A DNA stretch of 64,000 nucleotides from an uncultured Pelagibacteraceae bacterium (lineage in GTDB: Bacteria; Pseudomonadota; Alphaproteobacteria; Pelagibacterales; Pelagibacteraceae): NCBI GenBank assembly GCA_902573985.1, contig CACGLS010000001.1:1-64000 (forward strand), in the 5' to 3' direction. The notes under the pieces were generated by a model. That model searched no databases, was not told the DNA's origin, and was given only the letters and a program-made list of their open reading frames with translations. The translations under genes and the position numbers were made by a program. Positions 17,475 through 26,009 of the stretch are shown here, piece after piece. The number at the start of each line of letters is the position of its first letter. Position 1 is the stretch's first letter.

Positions 17475-17978
17475 TTAAAAATTTTTAGAAAATGTTATTT
17501 GCTGATTATCTGTTCCAGGGTTAGTATCACCCCAATCGTTATTTGAAATATGACTATAACTATAACTCAGTTTTGAGTTTTCAAAAATATCAAACCCAAT
17601 CTTGATTTCACTTTTAAACTCCAAAACACTACCCAGATCTTTTCCATCTCCTTTTTCGTAATATCCTGGAGAAAAACTTGGTAAAATTTTTATAGGTCCA
17701 ATCTCATATTGTCCCTCTATACCTGTATAAAGATAAATTGAGCTGTTACCAGTAATAAACCCGCCGGTAATTGGTTTGAATTGACCTAAAAAAGTATCTC
17801 TAAATAAATCAGGATTTTTGTGTTCTATACCAAACAATGAAGTTTTATCATCTCCCTCTTTATCAATAACATCAAAGGTCCCTGTATAAAATGATATATC
17901 ATTTTTTACCTCTTCAGCAAAAAGAGATTGGGACAAAGAGAGGCAAGTTAAAAAAACTATTAAAAATTTAAATTTCAT
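17475..17978 (-). CDS. PagL-like outer-membrane lipid A deacylase
   Basis: Small outer-membrane beta-barrel enzyme family that removes the 3-O-acyl chain of lipid A. A cleavable signal peptide ends at about residue 21 (SLFA/EE), strands alternate through the body, and the chain ends in Phe as outer-membrane proteins do. The C-terminal SHISNNDWGDTNPGTDN matches the PagL active site: His143 and Ser145 align with PagL His126 and Ser128, and Asp157 sits exactly where PagL has Glu140. It lies 5 bases upstream of the FMN dehydrogenase gene, an odd operon partner. Confidence 0.72.
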   Translation of the reverse strand: MKFKFLIVFLTCLSLSQSLFAEEVKNDISFYTGTFDVIDKEGDDKTSLFGIEHKNPDLFRDTFLGQFKPITGGFITGNSSIYLYTGIEGQYEIGPIKILPSFSPGYYEKGDGKDLGSVLEFKSEIKIGFDIFENSKLSYSYSHISNNDWGDTNPGTDNQQITFSKNF

Positions 17979-18023
17979 TTTATAAAAAATACAACTAAAT
18001 AGTTAGTATGTACAGTTTGCAAT

Positions 18024-18392
18024 TCAGGCTTTTTTTGAGGATTTTCTGATTAAAAAAACAATAATTACGCCGCCTATAATAAGAGCCAAGTATGGTAAGC
18101 CCCAAAGTAAAAAGTTTCCTTGATTAATTTTAGGCTTATATAAAATCCAGTCTCCATATTTATCTGATAAAAAACTATAAATTTCCTCCTCTGCTTTTCC
18201 TTGATCAATCAAATCTTTGACTACCATTTTTAAAGTCAAAGCAAAATCTGAATTAGAGTCTGCAATTGATTGGCCTTGGCAAACTAAACACCTCAAGTTT
18301 TTGTGTATCTTGCTTTCCTCTACTAGTTCATTTGCATGGAGATTAATGTTTAAATTAAGAAAAAAAATTATAAGCAAAATTTTGAACCTCAT
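18024..18392 (-). CDS. ccmH: Cytochrome c maturation protein CcmH
   Basis: Periplasmic thiol oxidoreductase that holds apocytochrome c for heme attachment. A signal peptide (about 1-20) is followed by the family motif LRCLVCQGQSIADS with the CXXC near residue 34, and a C-terminal membrane helix (LLWGLPYLALIIGGVIIVFLI). This is the short CcmH form without the TPR (CcmI) domain. It overlaps ccmG by 4 bases and ends the ccm operon. Confidence 0.94.
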   Translation of the reverse strand: MRFKILLIIFFLNLNINLHANELVEESKIHKNLRCLVCQGQSIADSNSDFALTLKMVVKDLIDQGKAEEEIYSFLSDKYGDWILYKPKINQGNFLLWGLPYLALIIGGVIIVFLIRKSSKKA

Positions 18393-18910
18393 AAGGAATT
18401 TATTATCTCCTTTATATCATTAAAATTTTGTTCGTTAAGTGGTCCTACAAATTTTTTTAAAACTATTGTTTCATTATCGATCAAAATACTTTCTGGTATT
18501 CCGTAAATTCCAAAATTGACTGATTGCTTTCCTGTAGTGTCTTTTGCCATATAATAATATGGATTCCCTAACTCATTCAAAAATTTTGATGCATTTATTT
18601 TTTTATCTTTAAAATTAACTCCTATAATCTTTAAATTTTTTTCCTTTGACAATTGCATTAAATAGGGATGTTCAATTCTACACGGAGCGCACCAAGATGC
18701 CCAAAAATTTATAAGTGTATAACGACTTTTTTGAAAATCTTCACTAGTATAGATTTTATTATCATCAAAGCTTTTTAAGTTTATATTTGTTAATTTATTT
18801 CCTACTAGATAGTCAGTGCTGTAATTAGTTTCTCTATTTAGTGAATTGTAAAATACTAAAAGAACAAAAATGAACAGAAAAACTATTATAGATTTAATTA
18901 TTTTTTGCAT
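18389..18910 (-). CDS. ccmG: Thiol:disulfide interchange protein CcmG/DsbE
   Basis: Membrane-anchored thioredoxin-like protein that keeps CcmH and apocytochrome c reduced. An N-terminal anchor (about 5-22) precedes a thioredoxin fold with active site NFWASWCAPCRIEHP near residue 69 and cis-Pro in GIYGIPES. 173 residues is typical. It overlaps ccmF by 17 bases and ccmH by 4. Confidence 0.94.
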   Translation of the reverse strand: MQKIIKSIIVFLFIFVLLVFYNSLNRETNYSTDYLVGNKLTNINLKSFDDNKIYTSEDFQKSRYTLINFWASWCAPCRIEHPYLMQLSKEKNLKIIGVNFKDKKINASKFLNELGNPYYYMAKDTTGKQSVNFGIYGIPESILIDNETIVLKKFVGPLNEQNFNDIKEIINSL

Positions 18911-20768
18911 TTTTAAATAAACTTAAAAACCCACCAAAAGAAAGCAGGAGTACAGATATCCAGATCCAGATCATAAGTGGTTTGTGCTGAAATTTAATAT
19001 TATAATATTCTGAACGATCAATATTACTCATTGTCAAATAATGGTCTCCTAAAAAGCTTGTTTGAATTGAGGCTTCGTATGTAAGAGTTTGAGGATTATC
19101 ATAAATTCTTATTTCGGGATATAAAATTTTTCTTTTCATAGTATTGGAATTATTTACCTCTAATTTACCTACTACAGCTTTATAATTATTTTCCTGACTT
19201 AATTTAAGATCTAAAAGAGCAAATTCATAATCATCTATTTTTTTAGCTTCACCGAGTTTTAAATTAAAATCTTTTTCAACAGAGAAATTATGATTCAATC
19301 CAATAAATAAAATCAAAAAACCAAAAGATAAGTGAGAAATTATTCTTGGAAAACTCAATCTACTTTTTTTGAAAAAATCAAAAATAGACGACATAATTAA
19401 AAATAAAGAAGATATTAGTATTAAATTTGAAATTAAGCTGTAGCTTTTTAAGAAGTAAACAATTGCAAAATTTATTATAATTGCTCCACCAAGAATTAAT
19501 AGTGTGCTTCTTAAGTTTGAAAATTTATTTTTAATCCATTTGGCTTGCGGTCCAATCGCCATAAAAATTAAAAAAACTATTACAACTGGTATGATCACAG
19601 AATTGTAAAAGGGAGGACCAACTGAAATCTTATTATTCGAAATTGCATCTGTAAATATTGGGTACAAAGTACCTAATAACACTGTGATTAAATAAAACAT
19701 CATGAACCAATTATTTATCAAAACAAAAGTTTCTTTACTGTTTGAATTAATCAAATCATTTGTTGGCTTATATTTACTAAATAAAAAATAAATTGATGCA
19801 AAAATCATTAAGCTTAAAAATATTAAAATATATATACCTCTCGATGGATCGTTAGCAAAAGTATGAACTGAGTTAAGTATTCCAGACCTAACCAAAAAAG
19901 TACCTGTTACACTTAAAGTAAATGTCATTAAACAAAGTATTATTGTCCAAAAATAAAGCGTATTTCTTTTTTCTAAAACTAATAGACTGTGTAACAGAGC
20001 TGTCATTGCAAACCATGGAAGTAAAGATGCATTTTCAACTGGGTCCCAAAACCAAAAACCTCCCCAACCTAACTCATAGTATGCCCAGATAGATCCTACC
20101 AGGATACCTAAGGTTTGAAAAATCCAAGAGATTAAAACCCAACTTTTGATTGATTGCGCAAATAAACTACCAGAGTAATTTGAAATCATTGAAGCCATAG
20201 CCGCAGAAAAATATATAGAGGATCCTACAAAACCAATATAAAGTAGAGGAGGGTGAATTGCTAAAGCTGGATCCTGCAATATTGGATTCAAACCTAGCCC
20301 TTCTTTAGGGATAGGGATTATAGAGCTAAAAGGGTTAGAATTAAAAATTATAAAAAGTAAAAAACCCAAAATTAATAAGTTTTGAATTATTAAAGTATAA
20401 AGTCTGTAATTCTTTGGGTGATTTTTATTTAAAATCAAAAATAAAAATGAGAAAATGGTAAGTATTATAACCCAAAGTAATAAACTGCCCTCATGATTTC
20501 CCCAAGTTCCAGAAATTTTATAAAAGAGAGGCTTTAATGAATGAGAGTTTTGATAAACGGTGATTAAAGAAAAGTCAGAGACTATGAAAGCAGCGGTAAG
20601 TGTAAAAAAACAAATTAAAACTAAAGTGCTTTGCAATAAGCTTATCTGGTAAATATTTTTGAAAATATAATTATTTTTTATTTTTAAACATTTTAAAGAA
20701 CTATAAATAGTTAAAGAGCTTAAAAAAATATTTATAAATAAAAGAAAATTTCCAGTATTACTTAGCAT
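18894..20768 (-). CDS. ccmF: Heme lyase CcmF
   Basis: Polytopic membrane protein that ligates heme to apocytochrome c with CcmH. About 15 hydrophobic segments, the WWD heme-handling motif WGGFWFWDPVENASLLPW near 225-242, and conserved heme-ligand histidine contexts (GTWGNHEGS near 88-96, LAIHPPLLYIG near 168-178). 624 residues is slightly short for the family. It overlaps ccmE by 11 bases. Confidence 0.95.
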   Translation of the reverse strand: MLSNTGNFLLFINIFLSSLTIYSSLKCLKIKNNYIFKNIYQISLLQSTLVLICFFTLTAAFIVSDFSLITVYQNSHSLKPLFYKISGTWGNHEGSLLLWVIILTIFSFLFLILNKNHPKNYRLYTLIIQNLLILGFLLFIIFNSNPFSSIIPIPKEGLGLNPILQDPALAIHPPLLYIGFVGSSIYFSAAMASMISNYSGSLFAQSIKSWVLISWIFQTLGILVGSIWAYYELGWGGFWFWDPVENASLLPWFAMTALLHSLLVLEKRNTLYFWTIILCLMTFTLSVTGTFLVRSGILNSVHTFANDPSRGIYILIFLSLMIFASIYFLFSKYKPTNDLINSNSKETFVLINNWFMMFYLITVLLGTLYPIFTDAISNNKISVGPPFYNSVIIPVVIVFLIFMAIGPQAKWIKNKFSNLRSTLLILGGAIIINFAIVYFLKSYSLISNLILISSLFLIMSSIFDFFKKSRLSFPRIISHLSFGFLILFIGLNHNFSVEKDFNLKLGEAKKIDDYEFALLDLKLSQENNYKAVVGKLEVNNSNTMKRKILYPEIRIYDNPQTLTYEASIQTSFLGDHYLTMSNIDRSEYYNIKFQHKPLMIWIWISVLLLSFGGFLSLFKNAKNN

Positions 20769-21186
20769 TTTCTTTCATTATGTTTTTTAGTTCTGGAGGC
20801 ATGTAATTCTCATCATGTTTGGCTAAAATTCTGTCAGCTACAAAAAACTTTTTGTCCTGTAGCTTACCCTCTGCCACAACCCCTTTGCCCTCTGCAAATA
20901 AATTTGGTATTGTTCCTTTAAAACTTACATTGATCTCATTTTTAAAATCTGTAATTATAAACCTAATTTCCTGATCTTTTATTTTAAGTGTATTCTTTTT
21001 AACCATTCCACCAACTCTAATTTTTTTATCAAAATTTATATCCTGGTTTATCTTAATATCAGTAGGAGAATTAAAATATAAAATATTTTTGTTAAGAGCA
21101 TTTAGTATCAAAAAAATTCCAATTACTGATGTAAATAGAATTATTGCTAAAAGAGAGGCCCTTTTTTTTACTTTTTTTGGAAGCAT
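20758..21186 (-). CDS. ccmE: Heme chaperone CcmE
   Basis: Periplasmic, membrane-anchored protein carrying heme covalently from CcmC to CcmF. One N-terminal membrane helix, an OB-fold domain with VGGMVKKNTL, and the heme-binding HXXXY motif as HDENY (His near 125) followed by MPPEL. At 142 residues it is a standard CcmE. Confidence 0.95.
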   Translation of the reverse strand: MLPKKVKKRASLLAIILFTSVIGIFLILNALNKNILYFNSPTDIKINQDINFDKKIRVGGMVKKNTLKIKDQEIRFIITDFKNEINVSFKGTIPNLFAEGKGVVAEGKLQDKKFFVADRILAKHDENYMPPELKNIMKENAK

Positions 21187-21194
21187 TAAATGCT

Positions 21195-21428
21195 TTAAAT
21201 CGTTTTATTGTATGATGCTAATATTTTCGAAGCGATTTTAGAATTTCTTAAAACTGTTTTTTTTTGTTGAATAGAAAGTTCTCCAATTTCTTTGGCAAAT
21301 TCCTTCTCGTATTTTTTTAGTGTTTTTCTTGTCTTGTAGTAGACGACGCCACAAACTAAAAAAGTTATCACAAAAGATGACCATACGAAAATTCCGTATC
21401 CGTTCATAGTTATAAAATTACTGATCAT
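21195..21428 (-). CDS. ccmD: Heme exporter small subunit CcmD
   Basis: Small one-helix protein that helps release holo-CcmE from CcmC. MNGYGIFVWSSF followed by one membrane helix and a basic coiled C-terminus is typical; position between ccmC and ccmE confirms it. It is long for CcmD at 77 residues, with an extended Lys-rich cytoplasmic tail. A start at the internal Met8 is also possible. It overlaps ccmC by 11 bases. Confidence 0.85.
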   Translation of the reverse strand: MISNFITMNGYGIFVWSSFVITFLVCGVVYYKTRKTLKKYEKEFAKEIGELSIQQKKTVLRNSKIASKILASYNKTI

Positions 21429-22131
21429 ATCTTTTTAAATTTTTTTTCTTGATTTTAATGATTTCTGTCTTGTATTTCATTAGAAAAATTAGCGCACAAT
21501 ACAAAATTAATACAAAAAACATAAGTAATAAAGGTGTTAGCATTGAGGAATGTATTGTGCTTGATCCAGTAATCTTAATACTTGCAGGTTGATGTAGCGT
21601 ACTCCACCATTCTACAGAGTATTTGATAATTGGGATGTTTATTAGACCTATAACTGCAACGATGCTTGAGATTTTGTTTGCTTTATCATCTTCATCAAAA
21701 AATTTATGTATAACAATTATAATTAAATAAAAGAGTGCCATTATTACCATAGAGGTTATCCTTGCATCCCAAGCCCAAAAAGTTCCCCATGTAGGTTGAC
21801 CCCAAATAGATCCAGTTACTATTGCAATACAAGTAAACATCAAACCTATAGGCGCAATACTCTTTGTAATTAATTTCAAGTTTTTAATTTTGAAAATAAA
21901 ATTTAAAATAGAAACAATTGCAATACAGCTAAAGGAAGTAAGACTTATCCATGCCGCAGGTACATGCACATACATTATTCTTACACTTTCGCCTTGCAGA
22001 TAATCAGGGGGAGAAAAAATTAATGCAAACGACAGAGCAATTAACAGCAAAACAAAAAATATTGAATTGATAAAATTTATTAATTTTTCTATTAAAAAAA
22101 AAATATAACTATTATGAAAAAAATTTAACAT
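21418..22131 (-). CDS. ccmC: Heme transporter/lyase CcmC
   Basis: Six-helix membrane protein that loads heme onto CcmE. The WWD domain is clear as WGQPTWGTFWAWDARITS near 121-138; flanking heme-axial histidines occur in YVHVPAAW and in STLHQPAS. It is the first gene of the ccm operon here; ccmA and ccmB, which normally precede it, are not in this window. The 173 bases upstream hold a long stem-loop. Confidence 0.95.
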   Translation of the reverse strand: MLNFFHNSYIFFLIEKLINFINSIFFVLLLIALSFALIFSPPDYLQGESVRIMYVHVPAAWISLTSFSCIAIVSILNFIFKIKNLKLITKSIAPIGLMFTCIAIVTGSIWGQPTWGTFWAWDARITSMVIMALFYLIIIVIHKFFDEDDKANKISSIVAVIGLINIPIIKYSVEWWSTLHQPASIKITGSSTIHSSMLTPLLLMFFVLILYCALIFLMKYKTEIIKIKKKNLKRYDQ

Positions 22132-22177
22132 TTAGTTTAACTACTATAATATTTTTTTTTTGTGAAGTTAAATTATA

Positions 22178-22231
22178 AGCCCAATTGAGAATGGGAGGGA
22201 GTAATACAATAAGATTATTCTCAATTAGGCT
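22178..22231. ncRNA. Long stem-loop in the hspQ-ccmC gap, candidate regulatory RNA
   Basis: AGCC-C-AATTGAGAAT (22178-22192) pairs with ATTCTCAATT-A-GGCT (22217-22231): 14 base pairs with one internal C/A mismatch, around a 24-base loop containing GGGAGGG (plus strand). A stem this long and a G-rich loop stand out in AT-rich DNA. It lies downstream of hspQ and upstream of ccmC, both leftward. It is a poor intrinsic terminator because no proper T run follows on either strand. A TATAAT on the plus strand at 22145-22150 could instead drive a separate RNA. Strand and function are unresolved. The rest of the gap (22232-22304) shows only a weak TCTG/CAGA hairpin. Confidence 0.5.
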
Positions 22232-22304
22232 GAACATGCTTTAATTACCTTGTCTGTGTGTCGCAGATTTGAATAAATTTTGTTTAATTTTAGGCGATTA
22301 GAAA

Positions 22305-22628
22305 TTAATTAGATATTTTGAAATAACTTGACCCTTTTTTGCCTGAAAAAATTTCCTCAATTAGAGGGTGCTTCACAGGCTCTTTAGAACTATCTAAAAG
22401 TAAATTTTGCTCGGAAACGTAAGCCTCGTAAGTTACGTCATTACTTTCAGCAAGAAGATGATAAAAAGGTTGGTCTTTTCTTGGTCTAACTTCTTTTGGG
22501 ATCGATTGGTACCACTCCTCTGAGTTATTAAATTTAAAGTCAACATCATAAATTACTCCTCTGAAATCGAAGTGACGGTGTTTAACTACTTCACCAATTG
22601 AAAATTTAGCTCTATTACTTATTGCCAT
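22305..22628 (-). CDS. hspQ: HspQ/YccV-family heat shock protein
   Basis: Small YccV-like domain protein; in enterobacteria HspQ is a Lon substrate-selectivity factor and binds hemimethylated DNA. Seen: KFSIGEVVKHRHFDFRGVIYDVD and PRKDQPFYHLLAE with YVSEQNLL, the core of the YccV fold. 107 residues is normal. It stands alone on the minus strand; the gap to ccmC holds the stem-loop described separately. Confidence 0.88.
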   Translation of the reverse strand: MAISNRAKFSIGEVVKHRHFDFRGVIYDVDFKFNNSEEWYQSIPKEVRPRKDQPFYHLLAESNDVTYEAYVSEQNLLLDSSKEPVKHPLIEEIFSGKKGSSYFKISN

Positions 22629-22705
22629 TCCTAATAGTTAGTAATTTTTTTGCTAAAATCAATATCTAATTTGTTATAGTTGAATTATATGTTAGTCTTA
22701 TATTT

Positions 22706-23251
22706 GTGAATAAGTCACTTTTAAAATTTATTACTGACTTTGGACCTTTATTAATCTTTTTTACGATCTATTATAAAAGCGGAAATAATCTCATTGTTGC
22801 TATTCCTCCTTTAATTATCGCCACCATTGTGGCTGTTGCAATCATGTACCTTGTTGAAAAAAAAATACCATATGTGCCATTAATAGGTGGTGTAGTTATT
22901 ACTCTATTCGGTGGCCTTACACTTTATTTTAATAACCCAATTTTTATTTATATGAAACCAACCATTGTAAATTTAATTTTTGCTGGAATATTAATTATAA
23001 GCAAAGTCTTTTTTCAAAGAAACTTTTTAAAATTTTTTTTACAAACGGCTTTTCAGTTAAACGACACTGGTTGGGATAAATTAAATTTTAGATGGGCGTA
23101 TTTTTTTATATTTTTAGCAATATTGAATGAAATTGTTTGGAGAACACAACCTGAAACCACTTGGGTAAACTTTAAGGTGTGGGGCATTCTACCAATAACT
23201 TTTATTTTTACGGTTTTTCAGGTACCATTGATTAATAAGTATAAATTATGA
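22706..23251 (+). CDS. ispZ: Inner-membrane septation protein IspZ/YciB family
   Basis: Intracellular septation protein A family, a polytopic envelope protein (about five or six helices). Conserved LLKFITDFGPLLIFF at the start, the QTAFQLNDTGWDKLNFRWAYFFIFLAILNEIVWR block and the C-terminal KVWGILPITFIFTVFQVPLI are diagnostic. Translation starts at a GTG at 22706; no in-frame ATG precedes it. It overlaps the DUF2794 gene by 4 bases. Confidence 0.92.
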   Translation: MNKSLLKFITDFGPLLIFFTIYYKSGNNLIVAIPPLIIATIVAVAIMYLVEKKIPYVPLIGGVVITLFGGLTLYFNNPIFIYMKPTIVNLIFAGILIISKVFFQRNFLKFFLQTAFQLNDTGWDKLNFRWAYFFIFLAILNEIVWRTQPETTWVNFKVWGILPITFIFTVFQVPLINKYKL

Positions 23252-23595
23252 ATAAAATAAGATTAATTATAAATAATAATATTAAGAAAAATGAAAAGCA
23301 GAAATTTTTTATCAAGAAAGAACTTCAATGTATTTTAAATCTTTATGCAAGAATGGTATCAAATGGGTCTTGGAAAGATTACTCTTTTTCAACTGGCACA
23401 AAAGAAGTTTCATTTGATGTTTATCAAAGAGCATCTGAAAAACCCGTATTGAGAATTACAAAAAACTTAAAGCCAAATTATTTTAACGAAAAATATTTAA
23501 TTAAAGATAAGGACGGAAAAGTAATTAAAAAGTCGGAAAGTCTAAATTTTCTAATAGATAGAACTAGCTGGAATAGATTAAAACTTATTAAATAA
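23248..23595 (+). CDS. DUF2794 family protein
   Basis: Conserved alphaproteobacterial protein of unknown function. I recognise the DUF2794 pattern: an N-terminal F-x-KKELQCILNLYARMVSNGSWKDYSF block, then FDVYQRASEKPVLRITKNL and a C-terminal L-x-x-L-I-DR. It is 115 residues, soluble, and translationally coupled to ispZ. Its stop abuts the stop of the convergent BI-1 gene with no base between. Confidence 0.82.
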   Translation: MNKIRLIINNNIKKNEKQKFFIKKELQCILNLYARMVSNGSWKDYSFSTGTKEVSFDVYQRASEKPVLRITKNLKPNYFNEKYLIKDKDGKVIKKSESLNFLIDRTSWNRLKLIK

Positions 23596-24348
23596 TTATC
23601 TTCTTTGACCAAAAAGTCTTAAAAGCATGATGAAAAGATTTATGAAGTCAAGATAAAGTGTTAAAGCGCCCATAACAGCTTTTTTTCCCATCAGTTCACC
23701 ACTATCGCTTACTAAATACATATTTTTAATTTTTTGAGTGTCATAAGCTGTTAAGCCCACAAACACTAGTACACCTATAATTGAAATTACAAAATACATC
23801 ATGGAAGATTTCATAAAAATATTTACTAATGAAGCAATAATAATTCCAAATAGGCCCATCATTAAAAATGAACCGAGTTTAGTAAGATCTCGTTTTGTCG
23901 TGTAACCGTAAATACTCATTGCTCCAAAAGTACCAGCCGTAATAAAGAATACTCTTGTAATACTTGCGCCAGTATAAATTAAAAAAATTGATGAAAGCGA
24001 TGCACCCATTAAAGCTGCAAACACCCAGAAGGTAGTTTGCGCTTTAGCTGCTGACATTTTCGCTATTCCAAAGCTCATGTAAAAAACAATTGCAAGCGGA
24101 GCTAGCATTATTACCCATTTTAAACCTGAGGCATATATTGAATTACCGAAATTAGTTAATCCAATTATTTGACCTTCTGCTGAAGTAACAACTGCCATTT
24201 TGAAAAATAATAAAGCAACGAACCCGGTTAAAAGAACACCAGAAGCCATATAATTATAGACCTTAAGCATGTAGGATCTTAAGCCTTGATCTATAATAGC
24301 TTCGGTTGCTGATGAACGAACATTTGATCTTTGTTTATTAACTTCCAT
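23596..24348 (-). CDS. Bax inhibitor-1/YccA-family membrane protein
   Basis: Seven-helix BI-1/TMBIM family protein; bacterial members are YccA (FtsH modulator) and pH-sensitive calcium-leak channels such as YetJ. Seen: SYMLKVYNYMASGVLLTGFVALL, TTFWVFAALMGASLSSIFLIYTG and the family aspartates in FVGLTAYDTQKIK and LYLDFINLFIMLLRLFG. I use the ATG at 24348 (MEVNKQ); an upstream ATG at 24390 would add a 14-residue hydrophobic extension unlike the family. Confidence 0.9.
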   Translation of the reverse strand: MEVNKQRSNVRSSATEAIIDQGLRSYMLKVYNYMASGVLLTGFVALLFFKMAVVTSAEGQIIGLTNFGNSIYASGLKWVIMLAPLAIVFYMSFGIAKMSAAKAQTTFWVFAALMGASLSSIFLIYTGASITRVFFITAGTFGAMSIYGYTTKRDLTKLGSFLMMGLFGIIIASLVNIFMKSSMMYFVISIIGVLVFVGLTAYDTQKIKNMYLVSDSGELMGKKAVMGALTLYLDFINLFIMLLRLFGQRR

Positions 24349-24427
24349 AAATAGATATATAAGTTTTTTTAAATACTTTTCAATAGGCAAAAATTGACCT
24401 AAAAACTACTATAATTATTACAGTTTT

Positions 24428-25465
24428 ATGAAATTTAAAAAATTAGGCACTACAGACTTAGACGTGAGTTTAATATGTCTTGGAACTATGACGTGGGGTA
24501 CACAAAATACTGAGAAAGATGCTTTTGAACAAATGGATTACTCCTTAAGTGAAGGGGTTAACTTTTTTGACACTGCAGAACTTTACTCAGTGCCACCTAA
24601 CTCAGATTCTTACGGCAAAACCGAAGTTATGATTGGAAATTGGTTTGAAAAAAGAAAAAATAGAGAAAAAATAATTTTAGCTTCAAAAGTTGCAGGTCCA
24701 GGATGTAGTTGGATTAGAGGTGGAGGAAATAATTTTGATGAAAAAACAATTGGAAAAGCAATCGATGGGAGTTTAAAAAGATTAAAAACAGATTATATAG
24801 ACTTATACCAATTGCATTGGCCCGAGAGATCAACCAATTACTTCGGCAAAAGAGATTATACTGTTGATAGTGATGAAGGAGAGTGGAATAGCTTTGAAAG
24901 CGTTCTCGAGGCCCTAGAAAAATTTATTCAGAGCGGAAAGATTAGATACATTGGCATGTCAAATGAAACTCCATTCGGTCTGTCAAAATATATTGAATTA
25001 TCTAAAAATAAAAAATTACCTCGGATGATGTCAGTTCAAAATCCTTACAATTTAGTTAATAGAACTTATGAAATCGGAATGGCTGAAATTTCAATTAGAG
25101 AAAGATGTGGACTTCTAGTTTATTACCCTCTTGCTACAGGTGCGCTATCTGGAAAATATAGAAATGGTCAAATGCCAAAGAATTCTAGACAAGCTTTGTT
25201 CAAAGGTTGGGAAAGACATCTAAATCCTTTAGCTGTGAAAGCATACGAAGAATATTATAAATTAGCTAAAGAAAGTAATATGACAATGGCTCAGTTAGCA
25301 CAGGCTTTTGTAAACACCAGACCTTTTGTTACGAGTAATATAATCGGGGCAACAACAATGGAGCAATTAAAGGAAAATATAGATAGTGTAAATATTGAAC
25401 TTTCCGATGAAATTTTAAATAAAATTGATGTTATCCATAATAATAACCCAAATCCATCTCCTTAA
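24428..25465 (+). CDS. Aldo/keto reductase (Tas-like)
   Basis: NADPH-dependent oxidoreductase of the AKR superfamily, 345 residues. Catalytic tetrad contexts are visible: NFFDTAELYS (Asp, Tyr), ASKVAG (Lys) and YQLHW (His), with the C-terminal cofactor region SNIIGATTMEQLKENI. The insertion of about 20 residues after the catalytic His (RSTNYFGKRDYTVDSDEGEW) is typical of the Tas/YghZ-like subgroup. Substrate unknown. It is encoded alone between divergent BI-1 and the IalB-like gene. Confidence 0.9.
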   Translation: MKFKKLGTTDLDVSLICLGTMTWGTQNTEKDAFEQMDYSLSEGVNFFDTAELYSVPPNSDSYGKTEVMIGNWFEKRKNREKIILASKVAGPGCSWIRGGGNNFDEKTIGKAIDGSLKRLKTDYIDLYQLHWPERSTNYFGKRDYTVDSDEGEWNSFESVLEALEKFIQSGKIRYIGMSNETPFGLSKYIELSKNKKLPRMMSVQNPYNLVNRTYEIGMAEISIRERCGLLVYYPLATGALSGKYRNGQMPKNSRQALFKGWERHLNPLAVKAYEEYYKLAKESNMTMAQLAQAFVNTRPFVTSNIIGATTMEQLKENIDSVNIELSDEILNKIDVIHNNNPNPSP

Positions 25466-25508
25466 TACAAGGCATTGAAATAGACAATTTTTAGTATAAA
25501 AATAAAAT

Positions 25509-26009
25509 ATGCCAGTTAAAAAAATTTTTATAATACTAATTCTATGTTTACTTTCTGTTAATGTTTTTGCCGTTACGCCAAGATCAACTGGAAAATATAA
25601 AAATTGGGAAAGCTTTATTGCGGAAACTGACAAGGGAAAAATTTGCTTTGCTCAAACTGTTCCGACTAAAAGAGCGCCAGCTGCTGTAAAAAGAAATAAA
25701 TCAAAGTTATTTGTAACTTTTAGGCCTTCTGAAGAAATCAAAGATGAAGTGAGTTTAACAAGTGGCCATGATTATAAGACATCAAGTGTAACCGCTAGCT
25801 CTGGGAAAAGAAGATATTCCTTTTTTTCACAAAAAGATTTTGCTTGGTTGTTAGATGATCAGGAAGAGAAAAAGTTTATTCAATTAATGAAAAAGGCAAC
25901 TGATATAATTGTAAAAGCAAGAACCACAAAAGGGGCTGAGACAACTGATCACTATTCTATGATGGGATTTACAAAGGCTTATAACACAGCAAAAAAAACT
26001 TGCAGCTAA
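25509..26009 (+). CDS. Periplasmic IalB-like (invasion-associated locus B) family protein
   Basis: A signal peptide (cleavage near residue 21, VFA/VT) precedes an IalB-type domain: KNWESFIAETDKGKICFAQTVP, FSQKDFAWL, a paired-Cys pattern (CF near 51 and the terminal TCS) and TTDHYSMMGFTKAYNTA. The family is widespread in alphaproteobacteria and not tied to invasion; its function is unknown. Its stop codon is immediately followed by the argG start codon. Confidence 0.75.
   Translation: MPVKKIFIILILCLLSVNVFAVTPRSTGKYKNWESFIAETDKGKICFAQTVPTKRAPAAVKRNKSKLFVTFRPSEEIKDEVSLTSGHDYKTSSVTASSGKRRYSFFSQKDFAWLLDDQEEKKFIQLMKKATDIIVKARTTKGAETTDHYSMMGFTKAYNTAKKTCS

Noticed and set aside
22191..22244. Short open frame beginning ATGGGAGGG in the hspQ-ccmC gap.
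   Set aside because: Only 17 codons, no ribosome-binding site, and it overlaps the stem-loop arms.
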